64,000 nt of DNA from Daucus carota subsp. sativus (Eukaryota > Streptophyta > Magnoliopsida > Apiales > Apiaceae): assembly GCF_001625215.2 (NCBI RefSeq), contig NC_030385.2, forward strand, positions 44,913,598 through 44,977,597, read 5' to 3'. The translations under genes and the position numbers were made by a program. Within the stretch, counting starts at the first letter, position 1. Every line of letters starts with the position of its first letter. Under the pieces are notes generated by a model that did no database searches, had not been told where the DNA came from, and saw only the letters and a list, made by a program, of their open reading frames with translations. This document shows positions 22,437-36,100 of this stretch, piece by piece.

Positions 22437-23082
22437 TACCAAATAACGTGTAACAGATGGCTATTATGACTATTTTTCAATTGAATGATTGATGTGCATA
22501 CAGAGAATCCCATTATTGTTAGTATGAAAGGCACCAATCATACATTACCACTTGGACGTGGGAAAAAAATAATTTAGGATACCTAACATTTTCCTGTAGA
22601 AAATACAGAGTATTCAACATTGAATGTTTCCATGACTGCATAGTCTGCATGGGGCATTTTTACATTGGATCATGGTCCATGGATCAATGCTGCTCAACTC
22701 CTTGAAAAGCCGATGTCTGCAATGAAGGGATTTGCCAGAACTGTAAGGAGTTCTGCAGTGTGATTGTCACGGAGCTCGACTCAGTTAAGTCAAAATACGT
22801 GCTCTGTCCAAGACCAAGACTCGAAGTCGTTGATCAAGGTTCAAGTCTACCTGAATTTCATCCAGAACCTAAGGAGCTAACAGTTCAAAACTCCAGAAGT
22901 TAGCACTTCAGCATTCTTATAATCTCACGTTAGGTATGCTCCATGTATGTTTACTCTGGAACCACCACATGAGATCATTAATCTCATGTACAGCCTTTGT
23001 ATTGAGAGCTGTAGATCAAAAGACAACAGCAGAGTACCAAGAAACTAGATACTTTAAAATGATCTCACAGCAAAACTTAGTT

Positions 23083-25033
23083 CTACACAGTCACTGGTGA
23101 TGTTTTCTTCTCTAGAAAATTTGCCAAGGAAATAGGTTTAATGCAGAGTTCAACCTGGAAGACTTTAGAAAACTCCTTGATCAGTGATTCGTAAGTGGTA
23201 TTAACTAGTTCATAATCAGTGTAATGTATTTCTCCACATTCTTCAGATGACAGAGATTCACGTAGCAACTCCTTTATGCTACCAACTTGACCACCTTGTA
23301 TCCCACATGGCACGATTTGTTTAAAGGGTGTAAGATCAGCTGTGACATTTACAGCTATTCCATGAAAAGTTATCCATTTTGATGCACGGACGCCAATGGC
23401 TGCAACTTTCTGATCTCCTGCAGTGTTCAAGTGATAATTGTAAAATTGTAATAAATCATACAATATTATTATCAGTAATATTTAATGTGCTACTAGGTGA
23501 CCAATCAGATTTACCATCCAACTAAGAATTTTTTTTTTAAAAACATTAACTATAAGAAACCATTTCACCTTAATATGCATACAATATGAGACTATATGAT
23601 CCAGATTCTTTATATCTCATCCATGTGAAAAATTATGTTCCAAAATTATAATTAATGTCGGGGTTGGGTGGGCAATCAGCCAATCAAGAGCCATTTCAAG
23701 AATGATCACATGAGAAACAAAAATTCAGGTTCCTACTCAATAATCAAAAATTGACCTATTCAACTTAAGTATCATATATCCATAACTAAAAATCAAAGTA
23801 GAGGTATGTTAGGCAAATCCGGTCTTATACTTTAGTCATTTCTATTGAATGCAAGTTCAATTTTTTGGGACGACACAAGTGCCTAATTTCTTTGGTGACT
23901 GTCTGCCATGATTCAACTGCTTGAATTCAGACAAGATCTATCAAAAGTTAGAAGTAAAGGCACTGCATTGATAATTTTCTGAGGCCAACAATGCTTAAGT
24001 GATGTAAAACTCATGCATGAACCATTCAAGCTCCTTAGAAATGTAGATATCTAAAAGCATGATAAATTTTAACTAGATACTCCACATACCAACCCAAACA
24101 CCAGTCAAACCCTTGTGCCTAGAAGCCTTGATGCAAAAGGTTGAGGACAGTACTCGCATAACCACCTCTTCTAGAGCTCTGAGGTACCAATGCAGATCCA
24201 TGGTGTGATACCGGAGATTTAGAATCGGGTACATAACTAGCTACAAAAATAAACTAAGATCAGAATATTGGGTAACAAATAAACAACAGAAAATTCTATC
24301 CAAGGAACTCTAATAGCTACACAATGTAGGATTATTAAAACGGGAAATGCTAGCAAAAACAAAAATATAAAACCATAACTTCTTGGCCTACAGATATCCA
24401 TCTTCTTATCATAACAAGAGGTTCAGGGTTCGATCTATGTGTGTGAGTATCACTATAAGGACTCTTGTCAAAATGCTTGCTTTCCAAACAGAAATTGAGA
24501 AGCTTTAGACACAAATAAATAACAAATGGCAGTAATATCAGTCAAACATAGCAAGTTTAGAAGATTACCTGTCCAGGACCATGATAAGTAACTTCCCCAC
24601 CGCGTTCGGTTCGATAATAATTCTTGATCCCTTTCAAGTGATCCTCAGAACTACCGGCGCCCAATGTATAAACAGGAGGATGTTGCAAAATAACAAGACT
24701 ATCACATAAATCTTCATCACTATCAATCAACTTCTTTCTTTCTTCCACAATTGATTTCTGCCAAGACCATGCGTCAGCATACGGAACTAGCTCATTGTGC
24801 ATATCAAATACATCACACCTACAACAATTCAATCAAACTAAACACACATAAAAATGAAATGACAACTTTTGTGAAATAAATAAAAATGTAGTTGCAAGGG
24901 CTTATCCATTCCCACGTCCTAAATTCGATTCTCACTCGCCCCTGAATCTACGAAGCATACTAATTCTCAAGCCAAATAAGTCTGATTATTTTTTTAAAAA
25001 TATAATGTACCTTCTTTTTTGATCATCTGTCAT
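23083..25033 (-). CDS. LIP2P: Octanoyltransferase, plastidial LIP2p type
   Basis: The enzyme moves octanoyl from acyl carrier protein to lipoate-dependent proteins such as plastid pyruvate dehydrogenase E2, the first step of lipoylation. Four exons on the minus strand, 25011-25033, 24569-24818, 24090-24240 and 23083-23417, join in phase to 252 aa. Domain landmarks are in order: [36 protein letters not shown], the Lys-bearing [22 protein letters not shown] and VPCGI with the acyl-thioester Cys. [12 protein letters not shown] places it with LIP2p rather than the mitochondrial LIP2. The predicted start (MTDDQKR, in a 23-nt coding exon) leaves no plastid transit peptide, so an earlier exon may exist. 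None was found up to 26.2 kb, where a 651-bp hAT element separates this exon from possible 5' sequence. Confidence 0.88.
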
Positions 25034-25182
25034 CAAGAGTGCTAGTGGGCACCTAAAAATTGAAACTTGATTACATGGGCTTGATCTTTTTAAAGAAACT
25101 GAAGTTAATTGAAATGGGGTTAGCCCAAAATTGGGGATTGTTACAGTGATCATAGTGTATAATACTGTATATTACTCCTATA

Positions 25183-25833
25183 CTATGAAGCATGGGTGCG
25201 GCACCCAGGTGCTGCACTGCGCACCGGGTGCGGTGCGGGTGCGGCGGTGCGCCTGGGTGCGCACTGGGTGCGCCGCGTGGCGTATCCCGCTGCACTTGCT
25301 CTGGGGATACACGGGGGTGCGGGAAGGGCAGATTCAGTAATTTTTCACTCCTATTTCTATCTATCATCTTCCTCTATCTCATCCTCTTTCTATCATCTTC
25401 CGTGATATAAATACATACATGATATTTGTATGTATATATGTGATTTCGTTGTTGTGTTTAGTTGCTGCGAATTTGTTTAAGTTTTTGTGGCCTCAGCTTG
25501 TATCTATTGTATATATGTATAAAGATGGGTTTTTGTGTGGCTTCTGAGATGTTGCTGGCTTATATAATGGGTAAGCAGTAGGCACTATGCTGTGATTTGT
25601 GTTATGATTTAGTTATGTAATATATTACTTATTTAATGACTATTTGGTTGGATTTGAATGTTATTCCACTGTTTTGTTAATTAGCTATATATCTAAATAT
25701 ATAAAATATATTTTTTAATTTTTTTTTTTGCCGTATCCCCCCGCACCCGAATCCCCATTTATTTTTTTTTGCCGAATTCCCGTATCCCCGCACCACGTAT
25801 CCCCGCACCCGCACCCGCACTCATGCTTCATAG
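25183..25833. mobile_element. Non-autonomous hAT element with very GC-rich ends
   Basis: 651 bp with TIRs CTATGAAGCATG / CATGCTTCATAG and a perfect 8-bp duplication CTCCTATA (25175-25182, 25834-25841). The subterminal parts are arrays of GGGTGCGGTGCGGGTGCGG on one side and CCGCACCCGCACCC on the other. Open frames across these arrays are composition artefacts. Confidence 0.88.
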
Positions 25834-25841
25834 CTCCTATA

Positions 25842-27878
25842 TCTTTACAATCAAAAAGCAAACTGATTGCCTGACCAAAAAAAAAAAAAACAAACTGATT
25901 GAATCTTGAAATTGAATAAGATTCAATTCTTAACAGGGCAGAGCAAGGGGAGTGATCAAAGTTCGAAACTTTTGGGTAAATATATGGTAAAAGATTTGGA
26001 CTTTAGAGCAAAGAACTCGAGATTCTTGATCAATTGAAGAGCAAAGAATTGACAAAATGGTAGAAGGGTGTGTTTGGCAAATGAGAAAATGACGTCTTTA
26101 CAAAAACCTAGAGGGGTAAATATGTAATTATGAACAAAGAAATACCCTAAACCCTGAAGGGAAATTGCAGCCTGTAAATACACCTTATAGCTGCGAGAGA
26201 TGAGCGGCTCATTCTTTTATTTTGTTTTTGTTTTTCTCGTTTTCTTCGTCTAAATATATTTGTATACTAGAAAATTCGATTATCTTTTTTAATTTTTTCG
26301 ATGATGATAAATGATGATGACGAGTCCGATCTAATCCATTACATTCAATCGTGACTGACAGTCGAGGCATTCCGCATTTGTGTGAGAGAAAAAAAATAAT
26401 CTCCCCATAGTAGTAATTGATTGTTTTCGGTACTAATATTTGTGTGTTTCTTATATTTAAGTTTTATCTTTTCTTCACTAGAAAAATGGGCTTCTTTGAT
26501 TTCGGTTGTTTTTTCAGTTACATTTTGTAATTTACCTGAATTTTTGATTTTTCAATGTCTCTGGAATTCAGATGGTACTTGACATTTTGCTAATTAGGGC
26601 TGTCAAACGAATAATTCAGATATGAATCCGAAATATTAACCATGATGAAGACGAACAAAAGATTTTGGTGGAATCTTTAGACATAAATAATTTATTTTAA
26701 TGAATAACAAATTTTGAATATCCCTAAAAATATGAAAATTCATAACTCTCTCGTAACCAATAATTACCTCCACAAAAAAAAGTTCTTATCAATATATTTC
26801 AAAAATCATGATTTAGGCAAGGCGACTAAAATGATATCTATTTTGTGTACGAAAGTTGGATGATATTTTTAGAACAATAGAAATTGTGTACAATTTAGAC
26901 TATCGAGAATTGGAAGTAATCGTTTAAAACCCGTTCAAATTTATGAAACTTCTTTTTTGTTATGTCGAGAAATTTTACTTAAATCAGTGCAATCGATTTT
27001 AATAATATATATTTTAAAATTAATCAATTTTTTCTAATAAATCAAAAAAAAATTAAAACACCGCTAAATTGTTACGGATGAGAAATGTAATAACTCCAAA
27101 AAAGAAGAGAGAAGCGCCGAGCTCAGCTACTTTGTAACGCAGTGAGCTCCTAGAAACGGTGCCTTTGACAAGAAAACTACGCGGTGTAGAACCCATCTCA
27201 TGCTTTGGCTTGATGTGTAGCACCAATAAACAACCGTTATTGACTTTCTATCATCAACTCTCGTTCCTTGAAACTCTACGCTTTTTTTCAGCTTCTCCAC
27301 AATTCAAAGAAACACGTTGTACATTTCTACACAACAAAAACGGGGTATACAAAATGAAATACACTTTTCACAAACGGTTCCTAGCTAACCAATCCTGGGC
27401 CGCTAAAATGTAACGAGTACAAACGTTTGGCTCACATTACTCCTTGACCATTACTCAACAGCCCATGTGTCCATTTTACTCACCTAGCCTTACCAACCTC
27501 TCCAAGCAAAACCACAAGAATGTATACTGAATTTCAAAGCCCTCCTCACTACAAGACAGTGTGTTTGGTACATGCAAATTTACGAGATTCTAGTCAAAAT
27601 CAGTTTTAAGAACCGTAATATTATGTATATTTGTGTGTTTCGTATAAATATACGTAAACCGTCCAAAAAACGAAACTCTTGTCTGTCTATAGTCGGGAGG
27701 GGAGACCGTCTTGATTTTATGTGTGGGTCATTGCCAGCTTATAAAATATGCTGCGAATCTTCCTCTAATCATGCAAGTGTCATGCACATATAAATACCAT
27801 CACATCCCCATTCTCCTCTCCACCAAACCAAGCTAAACTATTCTTCCTTCAGAAGGCTAATTCCAGCATTTTCTAAAG
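25842..27878. other. Divergent spacer between LIP2P and the UPF0114 gene
   Basis: No supported gene. The 25860-26210 part (minus strand) could be LIP2P 5' UTR because it reads into the LIP2P direction, but no ATG-led transit peptide could be shown. The rest is AT-rich. Confidence 0.45.
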
Positions 27879-29318
27879 ATGGCTACGAGTATTACTAGAT
27901 TGTTGGGGAACAATAGACCTCTTGGTCTCGGTACATCTTATGCGTTGAGTTCCAAGAATAGAGGAACAGAATCTGCTACTTTTAGCTTGGTAAGCAAGAT
28001 GGGGTTTCAAGGGGAGAAGGTTGCGGTGGCTGGAGGTGGAGAAAAGAAGCCGATAATGGCAGTGAAGGCGTGTGTTGGGCTAGTGGAGAGAATTGCCACC
28101 TCCAAAACGCAGACGAGTGATGTTGTACATTTATCTTTTATATTGGCCAACGTTAGTGCTTTGGTTTTACATGGTCTGAAGATGGTTACTGAACCAAGGC
28201 CTTGGAGATCGCATATTCAGATGTTAATTGAAAGGGTACGTTAATCTTTATAGTTCTTGTACTCTTTCAATCGCTGCTGGTGACTCATCATAAGATGTTC
28301 TCCTATGGATTCCTAGATCCGCTCTAAAGGGATGTAACGTATGTTAGAATTAGCACACTCATGCATAGTCTCTGATCTGCAACTATGCAGGTTGTCATCG
28401 ACACCCGATTCTTTGCAATGTTAGCTGTAGCAGGGAGTTTGCTTGGTTCAGTATTATGTTTTTTGGAGGTAAATTACTAATTATCTACGAGTACTCTCAT
28501 TCACTTAAACAACTCTGCAGGAACCTTATACTAATTTCCTCGATTCATTGCAGGGTTCATTCATTATCATAGAGTCGTATTTACAGTATCTTCAAGCTCT
28601 GTCACACGGGTCAGCATCAGAACATGGTCATCATATAATGCATCTACTAATTGAAGCCATGGGTAAGTATATCAATTTTCTCAAGCCTAGTCGAACAATA
28701 TTTTTATACATCAAAATAATTAACATTGCATATATTGTGTGGATGCTGCAGATATGTATCTAGTGGGAACAGCAGTGCTAATATTCGGGACAGGATTGCA
28801 TGTAATGTTTGCAGGAACACCAAATTTAAAAGCAAAAGGAGCCTCTGTTCTTCCAAGATCAAACTTCTTTGGCCTTTTCGAACTCCAGGTACATATAACA
28901 TTACTTTGCTAAACATGCAAATACAGTAAAACCTCTTTATGTGATAAGCTCTTTAAAGTAATAATTTTTTCTGGTCCCAAAGATAGCACTTCTGAGGGGT
29001 TCTACTACGAACAGAGCACAGTTCTAACTAAACTAACACAACATTGTTAATTTTCATCAGAAACTACCTTCGTGGGCTGGCATGAACTCGATAGGGCAAG
29101 CGAAGACAAAAATAGGACATGCACTGATGATGATACTACAAGTCGGAGTGATGGAGAAGTTCGAGAGCATACCTCTGGCAACTGGACTGGATCTAGCCTG
29201 TTTCGCAGGAGCTCTTTTCATTTCCTCTGCTTCCATCTTTCTTCTTGCAAGACTGACTTCTTCGGCTATTGCTTCTGCTGCTGCATCAAATCAACAAGTA
29301 GCCCAGGAATCTATTTAA
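27879..29318 (+). CDS. UPF0114 family membrane protein, probably plastidial
   Basis: Five exons, 27879-28235, 28391-28468, 28554-28662, 28752-28888 and 29061-29318, join in phase to 312 aa. The N-terminal ~65 residues are rich in Ser, Arg and Gly with few acids, typical of a plastid transit peptide. The mature part has about four hydrophobic segments: near FFAMLAVAGSLLGSVLCFL, YLVGTAVLIFGTGLHVMF, the helix before KLPSWAGMNSI, and CFAGALFISSASIFLLARL. The order and the P.W, GxGLHVMF and MMILQVGVMEKFESIP blocks match the UPF0114 (bacterial YqhA-like) family found in plant chloroplasts, whose role is not established. A start is well set: a transit-like N-terminus directly after a short untranslated leader. 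The gene converges on SEC3A. Confidence 0.85.
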
Positions 29319-30172
29319 ACTATAGGAAAAGATGGATTAATCACCACAATATAGTTACTAAAAACAAATGTATAGTTAATTTATTGTTACCACATTCTTT
29401 CAATATATTCTTTGCCACAGTATCAGCATGTATATAGCATTAGAGAAGAGTTTTGTAAAGGACTTGAGCCCCTCATCGGTAAAATGTAGTTAAAGTATAT
29501 GATGAATCTTGTTGTGTTAATCATTTTATTTCCTATTTGCATTTAGTGCACATTACTGTTGATATGTTTTATTATCTAGAAGAGAAGCCAATAAAGTGAA
29601 TTATATACATGGAATTAAAATTTATGTATTCAATTTAACGAATGTAAACTAATTTCGTCCGGTATTCAGGCAAAGTTTATACTCTAGAAATTAGAATATG
29701 ATACAAAAAGACAATAAATAAATTTAAGTTTCACATTCATAAATCATATCACAACCATTCCGTCTAACCAAAACCGATAAAGTGCCTATATAAAAAAAAT
29801 TATAAGCGACAAAAGACAAATCAATTTAACCTAATGATTAAAAGGAAAAATCTGGTAAATATTATAGAGAATATATACTATTTTATGGTCCAAACAAAGG
29901 CCAAATCCATGCCATTGTAACAAGTCTAGCTTCTCAAGTCATCTATGCTATGTTGGAAAGTGAGGAAAGTTAATCAACTTTGCAGCTCCGTCGACTGGGC
30001 GGGTTTGTTTGACAGAAATATGAGATAAATTATCATACAAATACCAATAAATTGACAAACATGCAGACAGTCAACCTGTTATTAGGTAGATGAAAATAGA
30101 TCAAACAACAAAACTAGATAAACTGATTGCTTATCAACTTTACACTCATCTAATGTACAGGGTAGTTTCTCT
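29319..30172. other. Spacer between UPF0114 gene and SEC3A 3' end
   Basis: Convergent 3' ends meet here. No coding signal or element was recognised. Confidence 0.55.
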
Positions 30173-33100
30173 CTACATGGATGCCAAGAGGTCTCTCATT
30201 TCTGATACAGATGGTATGTTCTCGCTGGGGTAAATCTTGGCAACAAGCTGAGCAAAGCTATCATACTTGTCCAGAAATTCCTTCTGTAAAAAATTAAACT
30301 TTAGTTAGATAATGTACAATTAAATAGTATGCAACTCCCTATCAATACTAAATTTGAAACAATCTGTGTACTTGTCAACTCAGCAGTTCTACAGGAAAAC
30401 TGGAATTAACAGGTATATTGTACTCTGGCCCTCGATTTTTATTACTAAGATGCAAGTTTTAGCCCAGTTGCAACAAAAACAGCCAGATAACTAAGCAAAC
30501 ATCTGGAATACAACTCTGTAGTGAGAAACCAAATAAGAATTACTTTTATTCACATGCTTCCATCTCTCTGTGTGTGTGCGTCTGACCCTCTTTCTATGCA
30601 TTTTTTTGTGGTTCTTGAGAATATTCTATACGAAGTTCCCTATGATTTCCTAATATCAGATTGTGCTATCCAAAGATTCATGAGGTAACATGACAGGACA
30701 CAAGTGAACTCTCTACGACAAATTAAAACATGTTTAGCTACAAAGGATCCATGATAGTATCAAGAGAAAGACATTTCCATGTGATGAATGGTCAATACCA
30801 CAGCTAAGTAGCTTCAACCAGTCCATGTTATCCAGTACACACTATATTATACATGTATGTATGAATTCCATACATAGGTGTGTTAAACTTTTACCCTGCC
30901 TACCCTAAATTAGATTCTAAAATATCACTCAAATTCTAAAATATCACTCAAACTAATTGAGCTACTTGCACACTGACACTATTAAGTACTATCGTACAGA
31001 CAGCCTCTTCTATCCGTGCTTGTTTTGACCTACCTCAACCACTCTAAATCTTACCTATAACTAAAACAAAGAACAAACTTTACATGTGTCACTCTCACTG
31101 TCACATTTAATTTGACACATGTCATCCTCTCAATGTTTAATATACACGTGTCATCTCCTCCTGTAAAGTTATCGGCCATGTTTGGAAGTTAGAGGTTTGG
31201 GGCAAAATTAGAGGTTTGAGGTGGTTTAGATTTTTGACCAATAGAATCCGCTAAAATTGGTGTTTGGTAGTTGGCGGATTGAAACAGAGGTTTGGATCCA
31301 AAAAGCTAATTTTGAAAAAGCTACTTTGAGGAGCTTTTTGGTGCGGTTTGGGTATGTGTCACAAAAAGCTCATCAAACAGCTATTTACCAAACAGTTTTA
31401 CAACAAACCGCTAATTCAATCCGCTAGTAAAAACATCATTTTCAATCAGCTAGTCAAAACATCTAATTCGATCCGCTAACAGCTAACCGCTAATTCCCAA
31501 ACAGGGCCATTGTTTATGAGTACTTAATTAATTCATTTGTTCTCTCTTTCTAATAATTCTCCCACATCCATACTGTATTATATATTCAACTAAATCTCTC
31601 TTTCTTTTATATAAACTCCTCTAATCCCCTCTCTTTTTTTTAAGCTCCACTAACTCTCTTGAATTCATTTTTCATTTTGTTATCATTTATCAATAAATTT
31701 ACATACAAGTACTCATTAATTTATTCAAAATTTATAAAAGTAATACCTTTTTATTTATATTATTTAAATTTTATGGTATACTATTGTATTTATATCTTAT
31801 GTTGATTTGTATGTTCTATATATTTATTTAACATAATCAAAATTAGTATGAAATATATAAATCAAATTAATTAATTATGTAAAACTAAATTATGTTATTC
31901 AAGTAATAGTAATTGAAGTTATAAATTTGACTCTTTTTTTTTTAAAAAAAAAGGCAAGTTATAAATTTGATATATTATAATAATATACATATTAAAACAA
32001 ATATATTATATAATATACATAACACACTTCATTAATATAAATTTTAAACTATATTATTATACATAAATAAATATATATATATATATTATAACGTGCATCT
32101 GCCTGGCCGCTAATTTAGTATGTACTAAATGAAGTGAGTAAAAGAGGGATGTCGTCAGTGAAAGAGAAGCTCCAGTACTAAAACAACAAGATTATCATAT
32201 GAAATAAAAAGAAGATATCATGTTAACACAGTACCTTGCACTTGTCCCATAAAGAAGGAAGCAGTTCCTCCGAGGTCAAGTTCTTCTGTAACTTTTTATA
32301 CATTGCCATGATGGACTTATCAACCTGTACAAACATATAATATTTTAGCAAAAAATATATGGGTGGCTAGAGATTAAAAGATGTATATCGGTATTGGCAA
32401 ACCATTTTCATTGACTGTAAATTCTTCAAGTCACTTTTAAGATTATAAAGTCAAAGAACATGAGTGGAAATTAGAAGATATTAAATTACTCACCCCAGTT
32501 AAACTGGACTTCACAACTTTCCGCAGATCCATTTTAGACAATCCAAGTTGGAATGGAATCTGAAATTCTATAGTTAGCACCCAACAAGCTTGTACATAAC
32601 ACATATAAAAAAAATTGAAAAGCAAAAGTAAAGCCTTCATGGTCTAGGCCTAAGAAATTAAAACAGTTCAATAACTGTAGGTTATCTACTGCTTTCCCCA
32701 TGTTTCCCATCGGCACTTTAAGACTTTAAGTCCAGAAAGTGTTCTACTCATAATTGGTATGTGGTTAAGCAAAGGACAGGGAATGGATACACTAATATTT
32801 ATACTTCAAAACAACAGTGAAACAAAATCTAGAAAAGCAGGAACTGTACTTTGGGTATATTTAAAAACTTGCAAGTGTTTGCACTTCTGAAAGCAGAGGT
32901 GACTCAGATGAAATGCATTTTACAATTGGAGATACAATGATTTGTACAGGTAAAATGAGAACTATACCAAATTCTGACTATTAGTTCTGTGCTCAAAAGG
33001 AAGTCCACACACTAACCTCTTCTGGTGTTATCGTGTACATTAAATCCTCAATCTTCCGGGCAAATTGGAACAGGCGTTCAAAATTCTACAAAAAAAACAA

Positions 33101-36100
33101 CATAAAAACTACTAATTATATCATATGCAACTTAAGTACGTTTTTATTGTGAGAATGACATGGAACTGGGATCCTTACATAATATATGATCACACTTATA
33201 TGACGAGTGCAAGCTTGTTCATAAGATTCACTTGCTTGGTGATAGAATTTGGCTAAAGTCGGTACAACATTAGCCAGGTCATACAAACTGCATGCAACAA
33301 TTTCTGATCAGCATGTTGAATTGAATAAAAAATCAAATCCTATAACGACGGTTATATTATGGCAACTGTCCAAAAAACTATCCAAATTAAAAAAATTATA
33401 TATGGAGAGTTGAAGCAGATCGGGTCACCTATTCTGAAATGCAGCATAATTTTCTAGAAGCAATATATCAGCATACTTGGGATCTGCCTGAGCAATTTTG
33501 TCCAAAGTCGCAAACATTATGCTAACCTGTCAAACAGATTTTGTGACAGTTAAGCTCTATCATATATATCATATATTCTACAAGCAGAGGAAAAGCTGTT
33601 ATATATATAATAGAATCAGCGAAAACACTAGGAAGGTAACATGCACAATAGTATGACTGTTTACGTGGACATGTTGGCGTAGCGCAACAATTCAAATTTC
33701 CTAGTTATACAACAAGAAGGATGTCCATGGACACCACACTTCAACAAGCTTTACTCTGAATTCATTAAATGAAGCTTTAAAATATAATACTCCCTCCGTC
33801 CCATCCATTTCTTATCGAATGGGTTGGGCACGGAGGTTAAGAAATATGTATAAAGAAGTGGAAAAGAGGAAGAAAAGTGGGTAAAGTGGTGGGACCCATT
33901 GATTTTTAATGTATAAAAAGAAGATAGTGGAGTAAAAGTAGTGTGAAATGGAAAGAAAAGTGGAGAAGTGGTGGGACCCATTGACTATTTTTGGTAAGTT
34001 TTGAAATGTAAAGAATTGGGTGGGACACCCCAAAAAGGAAAGTGTAAAGAAATGGGTGGGACGGAGGGAGTACATAATATACCTAAAAAATGTTCGACAC
34101 CCTGTACATGCTTATGAATTCATAACCGAGGAAGTATGTTCATAAAACATGGCACTTACAAATTTAGTATAAGCCTGATCAACCAGATCCCTGGATTGTC
34201 CCTGGATGTACTGCTCCATCCGGGTTGCAAGAGTTGCAAACCTATGCAGAAGGGAGACGTGACCATTGAAATCCACAATTCAATATTAATTGTAAGATAT
34301 TAATGTTAATAACACACTACTATATGAGAAGTAGACGGGGAGAGCTGATCATAGACCATTAAGTTTGGGGAACAAGACACTGTCAAGTGATTATACAGGA
34401 TGAGTTGAGTGTAAATTTTCAAAATCAACTTAAGAGTCACTGGTGTTCTCCGAGCACACTGCACAAAGCCATGCGACATCATTACTTACTAGTACACCTA
34501 TGAATAAGAAGTGCTAAACTATAATGAGGCTTATATATTGTTCTTTTTAATTAGGACCCCATGCATGAAGAGGTGCGATTTAGAAATACAAGGCCAAGTC
34601 GTGACTTTACACACGTGTCCTAGAATCCACCAGGCGTTTTATAGGGAGATCAGGAAGAAAACAAAACAGGTATATTAGCAAATACGGCAGAACATCACGA
34701 GGGGGGAGGGGGATTAGAAACTTTCAAAAGAAAGCAAAAGGAAGATTATAATTATGACTGATAATTAATAAATAAATTATATACAATAATACAAATAACA
34801 TAAATAAGACTAACATACATTAGACTAATCGCTAGAGGGTACCTTGACCTCCTAGAAATGTTTAGAACCTGGCTACGCCCCTTCATACAGCTAACCAGAC
34901 TTATCTTAACAGTTGCTTAGTCGTGAAAAGTATAGTTCCCATATTCTTATATTCTTATATTCTTTGAATTCACTTTTATGTCTACAAAAACACACTCTAA
35001 ATAGATGAAATCACCTTGGTATGTATGACAAGACACCCAGCTGGCGGACATTTCTCTCATTTCTTTCTATCTGGTGACAAGCTTCATCTACAAACTGCGA
35101 GGCAAAATAAAAAATCACATTGAGCATTCACCAGATGCGAAAGATATTTGTAACAAATTCTTAACAGAGAAATATGACTTACACGAGCAAACTGTGTAGA
35201 AATTCTATCTTCAAGGGCATCAAGCAAGAGTCGCACAAATCCTGCAGCATCGGCTTTCTGACCAGATATATACCGTTCTGTAATTCCATGCATAGATATG
35301 CAGCGCAGAGGATCAATCTTATATGCCCAATCTACCACAGCATGGAAGTCTTCCTAAAAGATCCAGGGGGATATTGGGGGGGAGGGGGTGGTCAGAAAGA
35401 CAACAAAGAGAGGATGTTCCCTATTTAATTTTAAAAAAAATCCTTTTAGTTCTATATAAGAAATAGCTTGTAACCAGGCAACCGCATGCAGCAATTTCAT
35501 AACTTCAGAAATGTTAGCAATTTGAATGCAAGAAGATTGAAGTGGTATGCATGTAAAAATAAAACTGAAATAACTCCAATAACACATACTATATTCATCA
35601 GCTGTTTAATTGATCTAATAGGCAATAATATGGTGCTAAGTTTAAGGCTAGCTGTCAATTAAACAATATAGGTCTTAACTGGTACACAAGTTACTTTCAA
35701 GAAGATCTCTATTTCAAAATGCTGGTACAATAGGGTTCCGAAATAGGTGTAACTAATTTCAAACTTTAAAAAGGAAAGGAGATCAATAGAGGGGCGAAAG
35801 CAAGTTTTATAAGAAAAAAGATTAGAAATTCTGTATGAAAGTCTCATGTAGAATAAAACTTGTAACATGCAGATGGTTACATAACGGGGCCTAATTAAGT
35901 TACATGACCTCAATACACATATTGAGGTCTATCTAGATAGATATTTTGAATCAAAATAGTAATAATAGGTAGAATCATTTTAGTACTTGTATTCCGTCAA
36001 GCAAATCACGAAGTGACTCATTAAGTGCTGCCAGCTCCGAAGTTCTTTTACCTACAAATTACAGAAATAGGGCAGAAATTATCACCATGTTAAAGAAGAG

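Larger units (their letters stand above)
20842..23082. other. Spacer upstream of AOS and downstream of LIP2P
   Basis: AT-rich region without recognised genes. Around 21390-21630 it holds an AT-rich foldback in which AATCAATTTGTTTA and TAAACAAATTGATT alternate several times. It also contains the two G-boxes and the Stowaway element listed separately. Confidence 0.5.

Noticed and set aside
25131-25410. Several overlapping open frames on both strands rich in Gly, Ala, Arg and Cys
   Set aside because: They arise from the GC-rich repeat arrays at the end of a hAT element, which has exact terminal repeats and an 8-bp duplication.
33179-33297. First placement of SEC3A exon 21 with its acceptor at 33297
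   Set aside because: Recounting placed the exon at 33179-33287; only this end keeps the reading frame with both neighbours, and it is the one used for the 890-aa total.
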